Shown: piece by piece, positions 1 to 7,740 of the stretch
Layout of the letters: every line of letters starts with the position of its first letter
Position numbering within the stretch: the stretch's first letter is position 1
DNA from: Bacilli bacterium
Lineage (GTDB): Bacteria > Bacillota_I > Bacilli_A > RF39 > UBA660
DNA: 41,334 bases
Reading direction: 5' to 3'
NCBI GenBank assembly: GCA_022798795.1
Contig: JAAWNF010000004.1
Span: 1 to 41,334 of the forward strand
Notes under the pieces: generated by a model
What the model saw: the letters and a program-made list of their open reading frames with translations, nothing else
What the model was told of the DNA's origin: nothing
The model's database searches: none
Position numbers and translations under genes: made by a program

Positions 1-99
1 GGCTATGAATCCTTCCAGATGGTTGCCGACCTCGAAGCCTGCGGCATCCCGTTTGTCATCCGGGTCAAAAAGCCTTCCAGCAACTGGGTAATCCTGTAA
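1..99 (+). pseudogene. Transposase fragment (IS4-like DDE type), cut by the window edge
   Basis: Frame 1 reads GYESFQMVADLEACGIPFVIRV and ends in TAA at 97-99. The GYES...F-IRVK pattern resembles the stretch that follows the second catalytic Asp in IS4-type DDE transposases. In those proteins the chain continues well past IRVK, so a stop here implies truncation. GC is about 54% by hand count against roughly 30% in the rest of the window, so the piece is foreign or comes from a recent insertion or a contig join. The family call rests on about 32 residues and is tentative. Confidence 0.5.
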
Positions 100-168
100 T
101 TTCTCCAGATGTTTGAACATTTGGGAACAAGGAATGAAAAAGTTTCATATAATTGCCTCCTATACGCC

Positions 169-192
169 AAAAAAGTGACACATTTGTATCAC
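169..192 (-). terminator. Rho-independent terminator after pth
   Basis: Read on the minus strand, GTGATAC-AAAT-GTGTCAC (one G-U pair) is followed by TTTTTT, directly downstream of the pth stop. It closes the long minus-strand operon and marks where the native chromosome sequence ends before the GC-rich fragment at the left edge. Confidence 0.7.
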
Positions 193-194
193 AA

Positions 195-755
195 CTATTT
201 TTTATTATATTTATTCATGACACTTTCAAAAGAATTTATACAAAAATCGTCAAAAATATCAATTACTGTATTTAGTACACTATCTATTTTTTCCTTTTCT
301 TCTATTGAAAATCTTCCTAATACATAATCTTTTGTATCATAATTTTTATTATTTGAAATTCCTATTTTTAGTCTTTTATATTCTTGCGTTTTTAAATGTT
401 GTTCTATGTTTTTTAGTCCATTATGGCCCCCTGAGCTTCCTTTATATTTCAACTTAATTTTCCCAGTTGGCATATCTAAATCATCACTGATGATTAATAT
501 ATCTGATACTGCTATTTTATAATATTGCATCAATGCTTTCACAGCTTCCCCAGATAGGTTCATATAGGTAAGCGGTTTTAATAATAATATTTTTTCATCT
601 TCTTTTTCAAAAATTGTATAAATCCCATTTCCTTTTTTTGAGTTCAAGGTAACATGATTTTTTAAAGCAATTTTATCAATTGCCATAAAGCCAACATTGT
701 GTCGCGTATTTTCATATTCTTTTCCTGGATTTCCTAATCCTACTATCATTTTCAT
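195..755 (-). CDS. pth: Peptidyl-tRNA hydrolase
   Basis: Hydrolyses the ester bond of peptidyl-tRNAs released from stalled ribosomes, recycling tRNA in the cytoplasm. The 186 residues fit the family length. Visible signatures are GLGNPGKEYENTRHNVGF near the N-terminus, with the catalytic His in RHNVG, the NLSGEAV segment with the substrate-binding Asn, the ISDDLD acidic motif and SGGHNGLK. The ATG at 755 has AGGTGG upstream and overlaps the end of rsmI by 4 bases, so the two are translationally coupled. It is the last gene of the operon and a hairpin terminator follows. Confidence 0.97.
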   Translation of the reverse strand: MKMIVGLGNPGKEYENTRHNVGFMAIDKIALKNHVTLNSKKGNGIYTIFEKEDEKILLLKPLTYMNLSGEAVKALMQYYKIAVSDILIISDDLDMPTGKIKLKYKGSSGGHNGLKNIEQHLKTQEYKRLKIGISNNKNYDTKDYVLGRFSIEEKEKIDSVLNTVIDIFDDFCINSFESVMNKYNKK

Positions 756-1603
756 AAATCCACCTGCTTTATCCCATGATACTCATTATATATTTCACTC
801 GTTTTTACATTTCTATCTTTCGCTACTTTTTTTATTGCTTCTTTTGTATTATAACCTTGTGTTAAATAAATATTAACATGGTCTATAATAGATAAAGAAT
901 CATAATTTTTTTCATCATGATTTCCAGTAACTATTAATACCATTTCTCCTTTGGCATCTTCTATTTCTAGTAATACCTCACTAATGGTTCCACGATAAAC
1001 TTCTTCAAATTTTTTTGTTATTTCTCTTGAAATGCTGATATTTCGTTCCCCAAAAATATGAGATATATTTTGAAGAGTATCTTTTATTCGATGTGGTGCT
1101 TCATAAAAAATCAATGTATAAGGAAAATCTTTTAAATTTTCGAGTTCTTTTTTTCTTTTACTTTCTTTACTGCTTAAAAATCCATAAAACAAAAATGGAT
1201 TTGGTTCTATCCCAGATGAAGTGAGGGCTGGAATAAGAGCGGTTGCTCCTGGAAGAGATACTACATTATATCCTGCTTCTATTGCTATTTTTGATAAAGC
1301 ATATCCTGGGTCACTAATAATAGGAGTTCCTCTATCACTCGCTAGTCCAACATTTTTTCCTTCTTTTAAAAATTGTATTAACTTCTCACTATTTTGTCTT
1401 TCATTATGTTCATGATTTGCGATTAAAGGCTTTTTTATATTTAAACTTTTTAATAATTGTCCTGTTACTCTTGTATCTTCTGAAAATATAACATCTACAA
1501 ACTGTAATATTTTAATCGTTCTAAGTGTAATATCGTCCATGTTCCCAATAGGAGTTGGAATTAAATATAAGGTTGGACTATTATCATAACTTTTCTGTGA
1601 CAT
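752..1603 (-). CDS. rsmI: 16S rRNA (cytidine-1402-2'-O)-methyltransferase RsmI
   Basis: SAM-dependent methyltransferase that 2'-O-methylates C1402 in the decoding centre of 16S rRNA (tetrapyrrole-methylase fold, YraL/YabC family). The N-terminus has the typical LYLIPTPIGNMDDITLR motif, then SEDTR and a Gly/Pro-rich SLPGATALIPAL segment. I place the start at the ATG at 1603 (MSQKSYD, 283 residues) because GAGGTG sits 5 to 6 bases upstream. An in-frame GTG at 1612 lies within that ribosome-binding site and is less likely. It lies between the adenine methyltransferase gene and pth, in the order of the Bacillus yabB-yabC region. Confidence 0.95.
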   Translation of the reverse strand: MSQKSYDNSPTLYLIPTPIGNMDDITLRTIKILQFVDVIFSEDTRVTGQLLKSLNIKKPLIANHEHNERQNSEKLIQFLKEGKNVGLASDRGTPIISDPGYALSKIAIEAGYNVVSLPGATALIPALTSSGIEPNPFLFYGFLSSKESKRKKELENLKDFPYTLIFYEAPHRIKDTLQNISHIFGERNISISREITKKFEEVYRGTISEVLLEIEDAKGEMVLIVTGNHDEKNYDSLSIIDHVNIYLTQGYNTKEAIKKVAKDRNVKTSEIYNEYHGIKQVDL

Positions 1604-1617
1604 TTTTCTCACCTCAC

Positions 1618-2331
1618 TTATGAAAAATACTTCATTACTTCTTCTGTATAGCTTCCATCTTTATGGTGTACATATAAAGGGGGAAGAATTTTCAATCCAG
1701 AATTACCATTCTTTTTTCCTTCTATTAATAGAATGTGACTATTTTCTTTTGCATTTGGATATACATATTGAATTTTTTTAGGTTCAATATTATTCTTTCT
1801 CATTTCTACTAAAATATCAACCAAGCGTTCAGGTCTATGAACCAAAGCGATAACACCACCATTTTTTAATAATTTTCGAGCTACTCTTAAAACATCTTCT
1901 AAAGTTAATGTTACTTCATGACGTGCTATTGTTTTCTCATCTTTTTCATTAAAATGAGAATTTTCGCATACTTTAAAAAAAGGAGGATTACAAGTAATCA
2001 CATCATATTGGTCTGTTTCAAATGAATAACTTCTAATATCATCCTCTATAATTTGAATTTGATTTTCCAAATTATTTAATACTACTGATTTCCTAGCTAG
2101 TTCGGCACTCTTCTTTTGAATTTCTATTCCAATTATCTGTGCTTCTGTTTTTGTCGATAAAATAAGAGGGATTGGTGCATTTCCTGTTCCTATATCTAAT
2201 ATTTTTTTTACATTTTTATTTATGGTTACAAAGTTTGGCAATAATATCGAATCAATTGAAAATCGAAAACTATCACTATCTTGAATAATCTTTAGATTTT
2301 CGTAACTCAATACATAATTAATGATTTCCAC
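1618..2331 (-). CDS. tRNA1(Val)-adenine37 N6-methyltransferase family protein (YabB/TrmN6-like)
   Basis: Class I SAM methyltransferase. The SAM-binding ILDIGTGNAPIPLIL motif is at about residues 45-60 and the N6-adenine catalytic NPPFFK motif near residue 117. The family includes E. coli TrmN6, which modifies A37 of tRNA1(Val), and Bacillus YabB. The exact substrate here cannot be read from sequence. The apparent start is GTG, overlapping the ricT end by 14 bases, with only a weak ribosome-binding site, so translation probably depends on coupling. The neighbours ricT and rsmI match the Bacillus yaaT-yabA-yabB-yabC region with yabA missing. Confidence 0.88.
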   Translation of the reverse strand: MEIINYVLSYENLKIIQDSDSFRFSIDSILLPNFVTINKNVKKILDIGTGNAPIPLILSTKTEAQIIGIEIQKKSAELARKSVVLNNLENQIQIIEDDIRSYSFETDQYDVITCNPPFFKVCENSHFNEKDEKTIARHEVTLTLEDVLRVARKLLKNGGVIALVHRPERLVDILVEMRKNNIEPKKIQYVYPNAKENSHILLIEGKKNGNSGLKILPPLYVHHKDGSYTEEVMKYFS

Positions 2332-3109
2332 AAACTTCTTCTTCTCTTACACCAATTCCTGAAATTTCCACTGAATATTTTTTATTCAAAATATCAACTG
2401 ACACTACTTTTCCTCTTCCTTCTTCTGTCTCTATTATTTCTCCTATTTTAGGTAAACACTTTCTACATTCTGAATAGGTTTCATCCTCATATTTTAAACA
2501 ACATAATAATCTTCCACAGGCACCATTTATTTTTGTTTGATTGAGTGAGATATTTTGATTTTTTGCCATATTAATAGAAACAGATTCAAAATCATTCAAA
2601 AAGCATGAGCAACATAAAGGTCTTCCACATGGTCCAATTCCGCCAATTTCTTTTGCTTTGTCACGTACTCCTACTTGCCTCAATTCAATTCTAGTTTTAT
2701 AAATAGAAGCCAGCTCTTTTGCTAAATTTCTAAAATCAACTCTCGCATCCGCTAAAAAACGAAATACAAGTTGTGTTCTATCAAATGTATAATGAGCATC
2801 TATAATCTGCATGTTTAAATGTTCTTTGATTGCTAAGTCTCTACATTTTTTGAGTGCTTCTTCTGCATCTTTTAAGTTTTTCTTATTTGCATAATAATCT
2901 TGTTTGGTGGCAATTCGAACCACGTTTTTTAATGGAGACATTAGTTTTTTTTCTTCTATAGAAAAGGCTTCTTTTGTTACTTTTCCAAACTGCTCTCCTT
3001 TGTCTGTTTCCACTATTACTGTAATATTATTTTTTAGTTTCAAATTATTTGGTGAAAAATAGTACATTCTACCTTTTTCTTCAAATGAAATTCCTACTAC
3101 TTCTATCAT
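2318..3109 (-). CDS. ricT: RicT/YaaT, PSP1-domain iron-sulfur cofactor of RNase Y
   Basis: In B. subtilis RicT (YaaT) forms the RicA-RicF-RicT complex, which binds Fe-S clusters and steers mRNA maturation by RNase Y; mutants also affect competence, sporulation and biofilms. The PSP1 domain carries the full cysteine array: C161, C166, C167 and C169 in GPCGRPLCCSC, C198, C203 and C204 in GACGRLLCC, then C215 and C218. Start ATG has GGCGGTG upstream. It sits 4 bases after holB, as in Bacillus (holB-yaaT). RicA and RicF genes are not in this window. Confidence 0.94.
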   Translation of the reverse strand: MIEVVGISFEEKGRMYYFSPNNLKLKNNITVIVETDKGEQFGKVTKEAFSIEEKKLMSPLKNVVRIATKQDYYANKKNLKDAEEALKKCRDLAIKEHLNMQIIDAHYTFDRTQLVFRFLADARVDFRNLAKELASIYKTRIELRQVGVRDKAKEIGGIGPCGRPLCCSCFLNDFESVSINMAKNQNISLNQTKINGACGRLLCCLKYEDETYSECRKCLPKIGEIIETEEGRGKVVSVDILNKKYSVEISGIGVREEEVCGNH

Positions 3110-3113
3110 TCTC

Positions 3114-4073
3114 TCACCGCCTTGTTAGTTCTAATATTAATTTATCGATTAAAAGATTATTATTCATATTTACTTTGATTTTCTTTTTCAATTCCATAAT
3201 GATATTCACTTTTTTAGATATTTGTTCTATTTCATTTTTAAGTGCTAATTCATTTATAAATGTTTGTTCATCAAAGAAAATATGTAAATTTCTTCCACAT
3301 TTTATATTTAGTACATCATTATAAAAAAATATCATGATATCAAATGCTAATAAAAATTCCTCTTTTTCTTTTATCATTGTGTGCCATAATTTATTTGTAT
3401 AAAACAACGTATCAATTCCCTTTTTTTCGACATATTCTATAAAATGAATTACATTATGAATAAAATTCTGATATTTTTCTTGTTCCTCTTCTTGTTCTAA
3501 TTCAAAAATATTATTTTTAATATATATCTTTGCTCTCGAAATCGTTGTTTCTTCTATCTCCTCTTTTTTTTCTTTTGTTAAAGACAAAATTTGGCAGCGG
3601 CTTCTTATTGTTTCCAAAACTTGAAATATGTTTCCTGTTGTTAAAATTGCAATAATCCCTGCCTCTGGTTCCTCTAAAAATTTAAGCAAAGAATTAGCGG
3701 CTGCTTTATTTAGTCGCTCTACTTGATGAATAATATATATTTTATATAATCCTTCTAAAGATTTTTTGCTAAATTCTTCTTGGAGCTCGTCCATTTGCTC
3801 TTTTTTTATCCAAAGACCATCTGGCTCTACAATTTTTAATTCAATATAATTAAAATCAGCTATTTTTTGACATTGTGTACATTGTCCACAATCTAAATTA
3901 GTCGTTTTATGGGATGGACATAATAGATATTTTACAAAAGAAAGTACCATTTGTTCTCCAAATGCACAATTTTTCGTATCAATCAAATATGCATGGGATA
4001 ATTTATTATTTATCACTGCATTTTTCATCATTCGATATACAATTGGCTGTTTTTCTTTGTAATCATCTAACAT
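3114..4073 (-). CDS. holB: DNA polymerase III delta' subunit
   Basis: Clamp-loader subunit that works with DnaX and delta to open the beta ring. It starts at ATG 4073 (MLDDYKEKQP, 319 residues), with AGGTGA 5 bases upstream; an in-frame GTG 9 bases earlier lies inside that site. The zinc-binding cysteines are at CPSHKTTNLDCGQCTQC. A canonical Walker A is absent where DnaX has GPRGTGKT (here IDTKNCAFGEQ), as expected for delta', which does not hydrolyse ATP. An SRC arginine-finger motif is present in IRSRCQ. It is followed closely by ricT in the same operon. Confidence 0.93.
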   Translation of the reverse strand: MLDDYKEKQPIVYRMMKNAVINNKLSHAYLIDTKNCAFGEQMVLSFVKYLLCPSHKTTNLDCGQCTQCQKIADFNYIELKIVEPDGLWIKKEQMDELQEEFSKKSLEGLYKIYIIHQVERLNKAAANSLLKFLEEPEAGIIAILTTGNIFQVLETIRSRCQILSLTKEKKEEIEETTISRAKIYIKNNIFELEQEEEQEKYQNFIHNVIHFIEYVEKKGIDTLFYTNKLWHTMIKEKEEFLLAFDIMIFFYNDVLNIKCGRNLHIFFDEQTFINELALKNEIEQISKKVNIIMELKKKIKVNMNNNLLIDKLILELTRR

Positions 4074-4088
4074 ATCTCTCACCTACTT

Positions 4089-4277
4089 TTAAAAAATCGC
4101 TAATAAAATTACCAAAAATCCAAATAAGGCTGGAAGGCCTAATATAGAAATTGTTAAAACTGTTATAAAATTTAAAGGAATACTAATATTGAGTGGTGCT
4201 ACTATTAAATTAAATCCATATAGCAAAAATCCACTCACTACAATTTTTTTAAAAAAAGAAAATATTTTTTTTATCAT
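4089..4277 (-). CDS. BofA-like small membrane protein
   Basis: 62 residues with two hydrophobic segments. The C-terminal half, ending LPLNFITVLTISILGLPALF when allowing for family variation, resembles the BofA family, whose Bacillus member inhibits the SpoIVFB protease that processes pro-sigmaK. The Bacillus order recR-yaaL-bofA supports the call. The ATG at 4277 follows GGTGAT. Whether this organism sporulates cannot be judged here, and BofA-family proteins also occur in non-sporulating relatives. Confidence 0.65.
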   Translation of the reverse strand: MIKKIFSFFKKIVVSGFLLYGFNLIVAPLNISIPLNFITVLTISILGLPALFGFLVILLAIF

Positions 4278-4307
4278 ATTATCACCAGTATAGTTTATGA
4301 TAACAAT

Positions 4308-4928
4308 TTAAGAATTATTTTCTTCTTTATTCGATATTTTTTTTCTATCTTCTAATGCCATCTCTAAAGTTAAAGTATCAATATAATCCATATCAGCTCC
4401 AAGAGGAACTCCATGAGCAATTTTAGAAACAACGACTTCCTTTTTTTCTAATAATTTTAATATATAAAGTGAAGTTGTTTCTCCTTCTATACTTGGTTTG
4501 ACTGCAATTATAACTTCTTTAATATTATCTTTTTCAATTCTATCAATCAATGTTTCTATTTTAATATCTTCTGGGTTAATTCCATCTAATGGTGATATTA
4601 AACCATCTAGTACATGATATAGTCCATGATAAGAACCTAATTTTTCAAAAAGTGCTACATTCTTAGGGTCTTCTACAACACAGACAATATCACGTTCTCT
4701 AGTACTATCTTTACAAATACTACATACATCTTCTTCTGATAAATTATTACAAACTTCACATCGTCTAATTTTAGTTTTGGTATTCTCTAAAGATTCAGAA
4801 AATAAATGAATGATTTCTGCATCTAAATTTAAAGTAGAAAGAGCCAAACGTTCTGCTGTCTTTTCACCAATACCTGGAAGTTTTTTAAAACATTCAATCA
4901 AATGTTTTATTGTTGTTGGATAATTCAT
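4308..4928 (-). CDS. recR: Recombination mediator RecR
   Basis: Forms a ring-shaped clamp that, with RecO, loads RecA on gapped DNA. I start it at ATG 4928 (MNYPTTIKHL, 206 residues), which gives the usual family length. An upstream in-frame extension would overlap ebfC and lacks homology. Features in order are the helix-hairpin-helix KLPGIGEKTAERLAL, the C4 zinc finger (C57, C60, C69, C72) and the Toprim domain beginning VCVVEDPKNVALFE. It begins just after the ebfC stop, in the conserved dnaX-ebfC-recR order. Confidence 0.96.
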   Translation of the reverse strand: MNYPTTIKHLIECFKKLPGIGEKTAERLALSTLNLDAEIIHLFSESLENTKTKIRRCEVCNNLSEEDVCSICKDSTRERDIVCVVEDPKNVALFEKLGSYHGLYHVLDGLISPLDGINPEDIKIETLIDRIEKDNIKEVIIAVKPSIEGETTSLYILKLLEKKEVVVSKIAHGVPLGADMDYIDTLTLEMALEDRKKISNKEENNS

Positions 4929-4929
4929 T

Positions 4930-5226
4930 TTAGAAAAGCCCTGGAAGTCCTTGTGTATATTTTCCCATTTTTTGTTCTGTAGTATCATCTACTTTTTTTA
5001 GTGCTTCATTTGTTGCTACTAAAATCATATCTTCTAACATTTCTATATCGTCTTTCTCTAAACTGTCTTGTTCTATTTTTACACTTAATATTTCTTTTTT
5101 CCCGTTTGCTTTTACAGTAACAAAGGAAGAAGTTCCTTCAAATTCCATTTTATCAATTTTTTCTTTTTCTTCCATCATATCTTTTTGTAATTTCTGCGCT
5201 TGCTTCATCATTGCTTGTATATTCAT
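4930..5226 (-). CDS. ebfC: YbaB/EbfC nucleoid-associated protein
   Basis: Small dimeric DNA-binding protein of the YbaB/EbfC family (YaaK in Bacillus), with N-terminal and C-terminal helices and a central sheet. The N-terminus [17 protein letters not shown] is typical. The start is placed at ATG 5226, 9 bases after AGGAG, giving 98 residues; a GTG two codons upstream is also possible. Its last bases abut the recR start, with dnaX ending 12 bases upstream, so the three form a tight cassette. Confidence 0.93.
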   Translation of the reverse strand: MNIQAMMKQAQKLQKDMMEEKEKIDKMEFEGTSSFVTVKANGKKEILSVKIEQDSLEKDDIEMLEDMILVATNEALKKVDDTTEQKMGKYTQGLPGLF

Positions 5227-5238
5227 TTTCACACTCTC

Positions 5239-6954
5239 CTATTCGCTATATTCTATGATATCTTCAAACATACTTTCTATTTTATTTTTTTCTGTTTTAA
5301 TAAACTCATTTTCTAATTCATGATAAAGTTCTGGCTCTTCTTGCCAATCATACGTTTTCGATTTTGAATTAAATTCTTGTTTTATTTCATTCCAATCATC
5401 AATGTTAGTTGCTACCACTTTTATATCTTCCTCATACGTTCTCTTGATAATTGATTCTATTGGCTGCCAATTATGATTAAATAAATATTCCATTGGTTCA
5501 TCTTTATATACAAAAATCATATATCCTTTTCCTGCTGCTTTTAATTCACCATCTAGAATCAAAGATGCCCACTGACTACAGTTTTCGTCTATCAAACAAG
5601 TAGAAATCATATTTATTTTTTCTTTATATTCTAATAGTTGTTTTCTATTAAAGATACATAAAGTATTATTAATTCTTATTTTTTTTATTTCTTCTATTCT
5701 ATTTTCATCTATTTTTTCCGTTTTATTTTCAACTTTCTCTTTTTTTTCTTTATTTTCAACGGTTTTCGGTATTTGCGTTATTTCTACGCTAAAGTCGTTT
5801 TTTGCTGTTTTTTCAGGTATTTTATTATTTTCTGTTTCTTTTTCTGCTATTTTGTCACTTTTATTCTCATTTTTATATTCTTTTTGAGATAAATTTAACA
5901 TTTTTATTAAATGTAATTCTAATGTTATTTTTTCATTATCTGAATTTTTCATTTCATATATTGCTTCTGAAAATTGATGAATATAATTTAATAACAAATT
6001 TTGATTCATATTATGACTTAATCCTAAATAGTTTTGCTGTTCTGTTTTATCAAAATAATCAGGCGCTATTTGAAATACTAATATATTTCTCAGATAATAG
6101 ATTAATTCTTCTACTAGTTTTATCAAATTCTTACCTTTATCGTCCAATTCATCAAATTTTTTCAGTAATTCAGTAATATTATTATCCAATATCATCTGGA
6201 TAATATGATTCATTTCTTCATTTCCAATTGTTCCATTAATATCATGCACATCTTGACAAGTTATATTATTTGGGCAATAGGATATGACTTGGTCTAATAA
6301 ACTAATGGAATCTCTCATCCCGCCTTGTGATAGAATAGCAATTTCTTTTAATGCTTCTTCTTCAATCATAATATTTTCTTGCTCTACTATTTTTTTTAAA
6401 TTTTCCATTATCTTATTTACACTTATTTTTTTAAAATCAAATCTTTGGCATCTTGATAATATTGTTGCTGGAATTTTATGAGCTTCTGTTGTTGCCAAAA
6501 TAAATAAGATATGAGATGGAGGTTCTTCTAATGTCTTTAATAGTGCATTAAAAGCGCCTGTGCTTAACATATGAACTTCATCAATAATATAAACTTTGTA
6601 TTTACTATTAGATGGTACCAAGTTTACTTTACTTTTTAGTTCTCTAATTTCATCCACGCCATTATTTGATGCTGCATCTATTTCAATAATGTCTGTACTC
6701 TGCTTATTATTTATTTGAATACAACTATCACATTCATTACAAGGTTCAAACCCCTTTAAGTTTTGACAATTGATAGTTTTAGCTAATATTTTAGCTGTGC
6801 TTGTTTTTCCGGTTCCTCTTGGTCCAGAAAATAAATAAGCATGGGTTAATTTATTATTTGCGATTGCATTTTTTAATGTTTGAACAATTGTGTCCTGACC
6901 TATTACATCATCAAATCTAGTTGGCCTATATTTTCTATATAAGGCTTGATACAT
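5239..6954 (-). CDS. dnaX: DNA polymerase III gamma/tau subunit
   Basis: ATPase of the clamp loader and organiser of the replisome. Start MYQALYRKYRP at 6954, preceded by GGAGGTGGAAT, gives 571 residues. Walker A GPRGTGKT is at residues 44-51, zinc cysteines at C63, C72, C75 and C78, Walker B DEVHML near 125, and SRC in ILSRCQRF. A Lys/Glu-rich low-complexity linker at about 370-425 separates the ATPase and collar from the tau-type C-terminus. A run of eight A (5740-5747 on this strand) at codons 403-405 could allow a -1 shift to a TGA three codons later. Confidence 0.97.
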   Translation of the reverse strand: MYQALYRKYRPTRFDDVIGQDTIVQTLKNAIANNKLTHAYLFSGPRGTGKTSTAKILAKTINCQNLKGFEPCNECDSCIQINNKQSTDIIEIDAASNNGVDEIRELKSKVNLVPSNSKYKVYIIDEVHMLSTGAFNALLKTLEEPPSHILFILATTEAHKIPATILSRCQRFDFKKISVNKIMENLKKIVEQENIMIEEEALKEIAILSQGGMRDSISLLDQVISYCPNNITCQDVHDINGTIGNEEMNHIIQMILDNNITELLKKFDELDDKGKNLIKLVEELIYYLRNILVFQIAPDYFDKTEQQNYLGLSHNMNQNLLLNYIHQFSEAIYEMKNSDNEKITLELHLIKMLNLSQKEYKNENKSDKIAEKETENNKIPEKTAKNDFSVEITQIPKTVENKEKKEKVENKTEKIDENRIEEIKKIRINNTLCIFNRKQLLEYKEKINMISTCLIDENCSQWASLILDGELKAAGKGYMIFVYKDEPMEYLFNHNWQPIESIIKRTYEEDIKVVATNIDDWNEIKQEFNSKSKTYDWQEEPELYHELENEFIKTEKNKIESMFEDIIEYSE

Positions 6955-6975
6955 ATTCCACCTCCAAACAGTTTT

Positions 6976-6981
6976 ATTATA
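6976..6981 (-). promoter_or_regulatory. Probable -10 element for dnaX
   Basis: On the minus strand TGTTATAAT forms an extended -10 (TGn-TATAAT), 21 bases before the dnaX ATG, in the gap between tadA and dnaX. A -35 is not obvious. dnaX may therefore have its own start as well as read-through from tadA. Confidence 0.45.
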
Positions 6982-7007
6982 ACACAAATTTATCCTATAA
7001 TAAAAGG

Positions 7008-7466
7008 TCAATCTTTCATTTGACCTCTTTTATCTTTGAAAAACTTTTTTAATAGATTTGATGCTTCGATTTCACAAACTCCTTTTTCTATAATTGGAAT
7101 ATGATTGTTTTTTTCATTCGTCATTTTACTCAAACTTTCTATATAGCCAAATTTAGGACTAGATGTTGCATACACTAGCTTTTTAATTCTCGATTGAATG
7201 ATTGCACCTGCGCACATTAAACAAGGTTCTAAAGTAACATATAAAGTGCATTCTTCTAAGTGCCAATTTTGAAATTGTTCACAGGCTTCTTTTATCACCA
7301 ATATTTCAGCATGGTCTATTGCATTTCTATTGATTTCTTTTCGGTTATGATTTTTAACAATAATTTTATCGTTGTAAACCAGAACTGCTCCTACAGGTAC
7401 ATCTCCTTCTTTATATGCTTTCTCTGCTTCTTTTATTGCTTCTTCCATATAATATTTATCTTCCAA
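7008..7466 (-). CDS. tadA: tRNA-adenosine deaminase TadA
   Basis: Converts A34 to inosine in the anticodon of tRNA-Arg(ACG). With the TTG start at 7466 the protein is 152 residues. The zinc-deaminase motifs are HAE (H52, catalytic E54) and PCLMC (C82, C85). The TTG is preferred because AAGG lies about 10 bases upstream; the only longer in-frame start would begin inside the SRP RNA gene and add non-conserved residues. Position between SRP RNA and dnaX is conserved with Bacillus (tadA-scr-dnaX region). Confidence 0.93.
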   Translation of the reverse strand: MEDKYYMEEAIKEAEKAYKEGDVPVGAVLVYNDKIIVKNHNRKEINRNAIDHAEILVIKEACEQFQNWHLEECTLYVTLEPCLMCAGAIIQSRIKKLVYATSSPKFGYIESLSKMTNEKNNHIPIIEKGVCEIEASNLLKKFFKDKRGQMKD

Positions 7467-7493
7467 ACTAATCACATCCTTATACAAAAAAAT

Positions 7494-7566
7494 GACGCAC
7501 ACACTCAGAGGTTTTTAAGGCTGCTATCTTCCAATTCTGACCTGGTTCAAACATGAATGTTGCGTC
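7494..7566 (-). ncRNA. ffs: Signal recognition particle RNA, short 4.5S-like form
   Basis: The minus strand contains GAACCAGGTCAG, then a GGAA tetraloop in TTGGAAGA, then TAGCAGCC. These are the conserved asymmetric and symmetric loops of helix 8 bound by Ffh. Closing bases GACGCA (minus 7566-7561) pair with TGCGTC (minus 7499-7494), giving a hairpin of about 73 nt with no room for an Alu domain. Location beside tadA and dnaX matches scr in Bacillus. Exact ends are inferred from the closing helix. Confidence 0.88.
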
Positions 7567-7611
7567 ATATATAGGATATATCATTTAATGATTATTTGCA
7601 AACAATTTTAA

Positions 7612-7627
7612 TGTTCCACGTGAAACA
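7612..7627. promoter_or_regulatory. parS site 1 (TGTTCCACGTGAAACA)
   Basis: Exact match to the ParB/Spo0J consensus TGTTNCACGTGAAACA. First of three copies in the gyrA-SRP RNA gap, consistent with centromere sites placed close to the origin. Confidence 0.92.
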
Positions 7628-7646
7628 TTTTATTTTTCCACTTCGA

Positions 7647-7662
7647 TGTTTCACGTGGAACA
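7647..7662. promoter_or_regulatory. parS site 2 (TGTTTCACGTGGAACA)
   Basis: Reverse complement of site 1's sequence, so a full consensus match in the opposite orientation, starting 35 bases after site 1. Confidence 0.92.
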
Positions 7663-7691
7663 TTCTTTCTTATTCTGTTATCGACCCTATA

Positions 7692-7707
7692 TGTTTCACG
7701 TGGAACA
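7692..7707. promoter_or_regulatory. parS site 3 (TGTTTCACGTGGAACA)
   Basis: Identical to site 2, starting 45 bases further on and just beyond the gyrA terminator. Three sites within 96 bases should act as one ParB nucleation centre. Confidence 0.92.
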
Positions 7708-7710
7708 TAC

Positions 7711-7740
7711 AAAAACCAGAAGCACTTTTATGCTTCTGGT
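7711..7740 (-). terminator. gyrA terminator overlapping the stop codon
   Basis: On the minus strand ACCAGAAGCA-TAAAAG-TGCTTCTGGT-TTTTG forms a perfect 10-bp stem. The upstream arm encodes the last residues of GyrA and the stop codon is in the loop. Confidence 0.9.

Noticed and set aside
109-327. 72-codon plus-strand open frame overlapping pth
   Set aside because: It lies mostly antisense to the conserved pth gene, has no ribosome-binding site and no recognisable sequence.
4278-4307. TATACT before the bofA-like gene as its promoter
   Set aside because: It is only 9 bases from the ATG, so the transcript would lack the GGTGAT ribosome-binding site.
7467-7502. Longer start for tadA
   Set aside because: The extension would begin within the SRP RNA gene and adds residues absent from the family; the TTG at 7466 has a usable ribosome-binding site.
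7612-7707. CACGTG repeats as a CRISPR or transcription-factor array
   Set aside because: The repeats are palindromic 16-mers matching parS exactly, with unequal short spacers and no cas genes.
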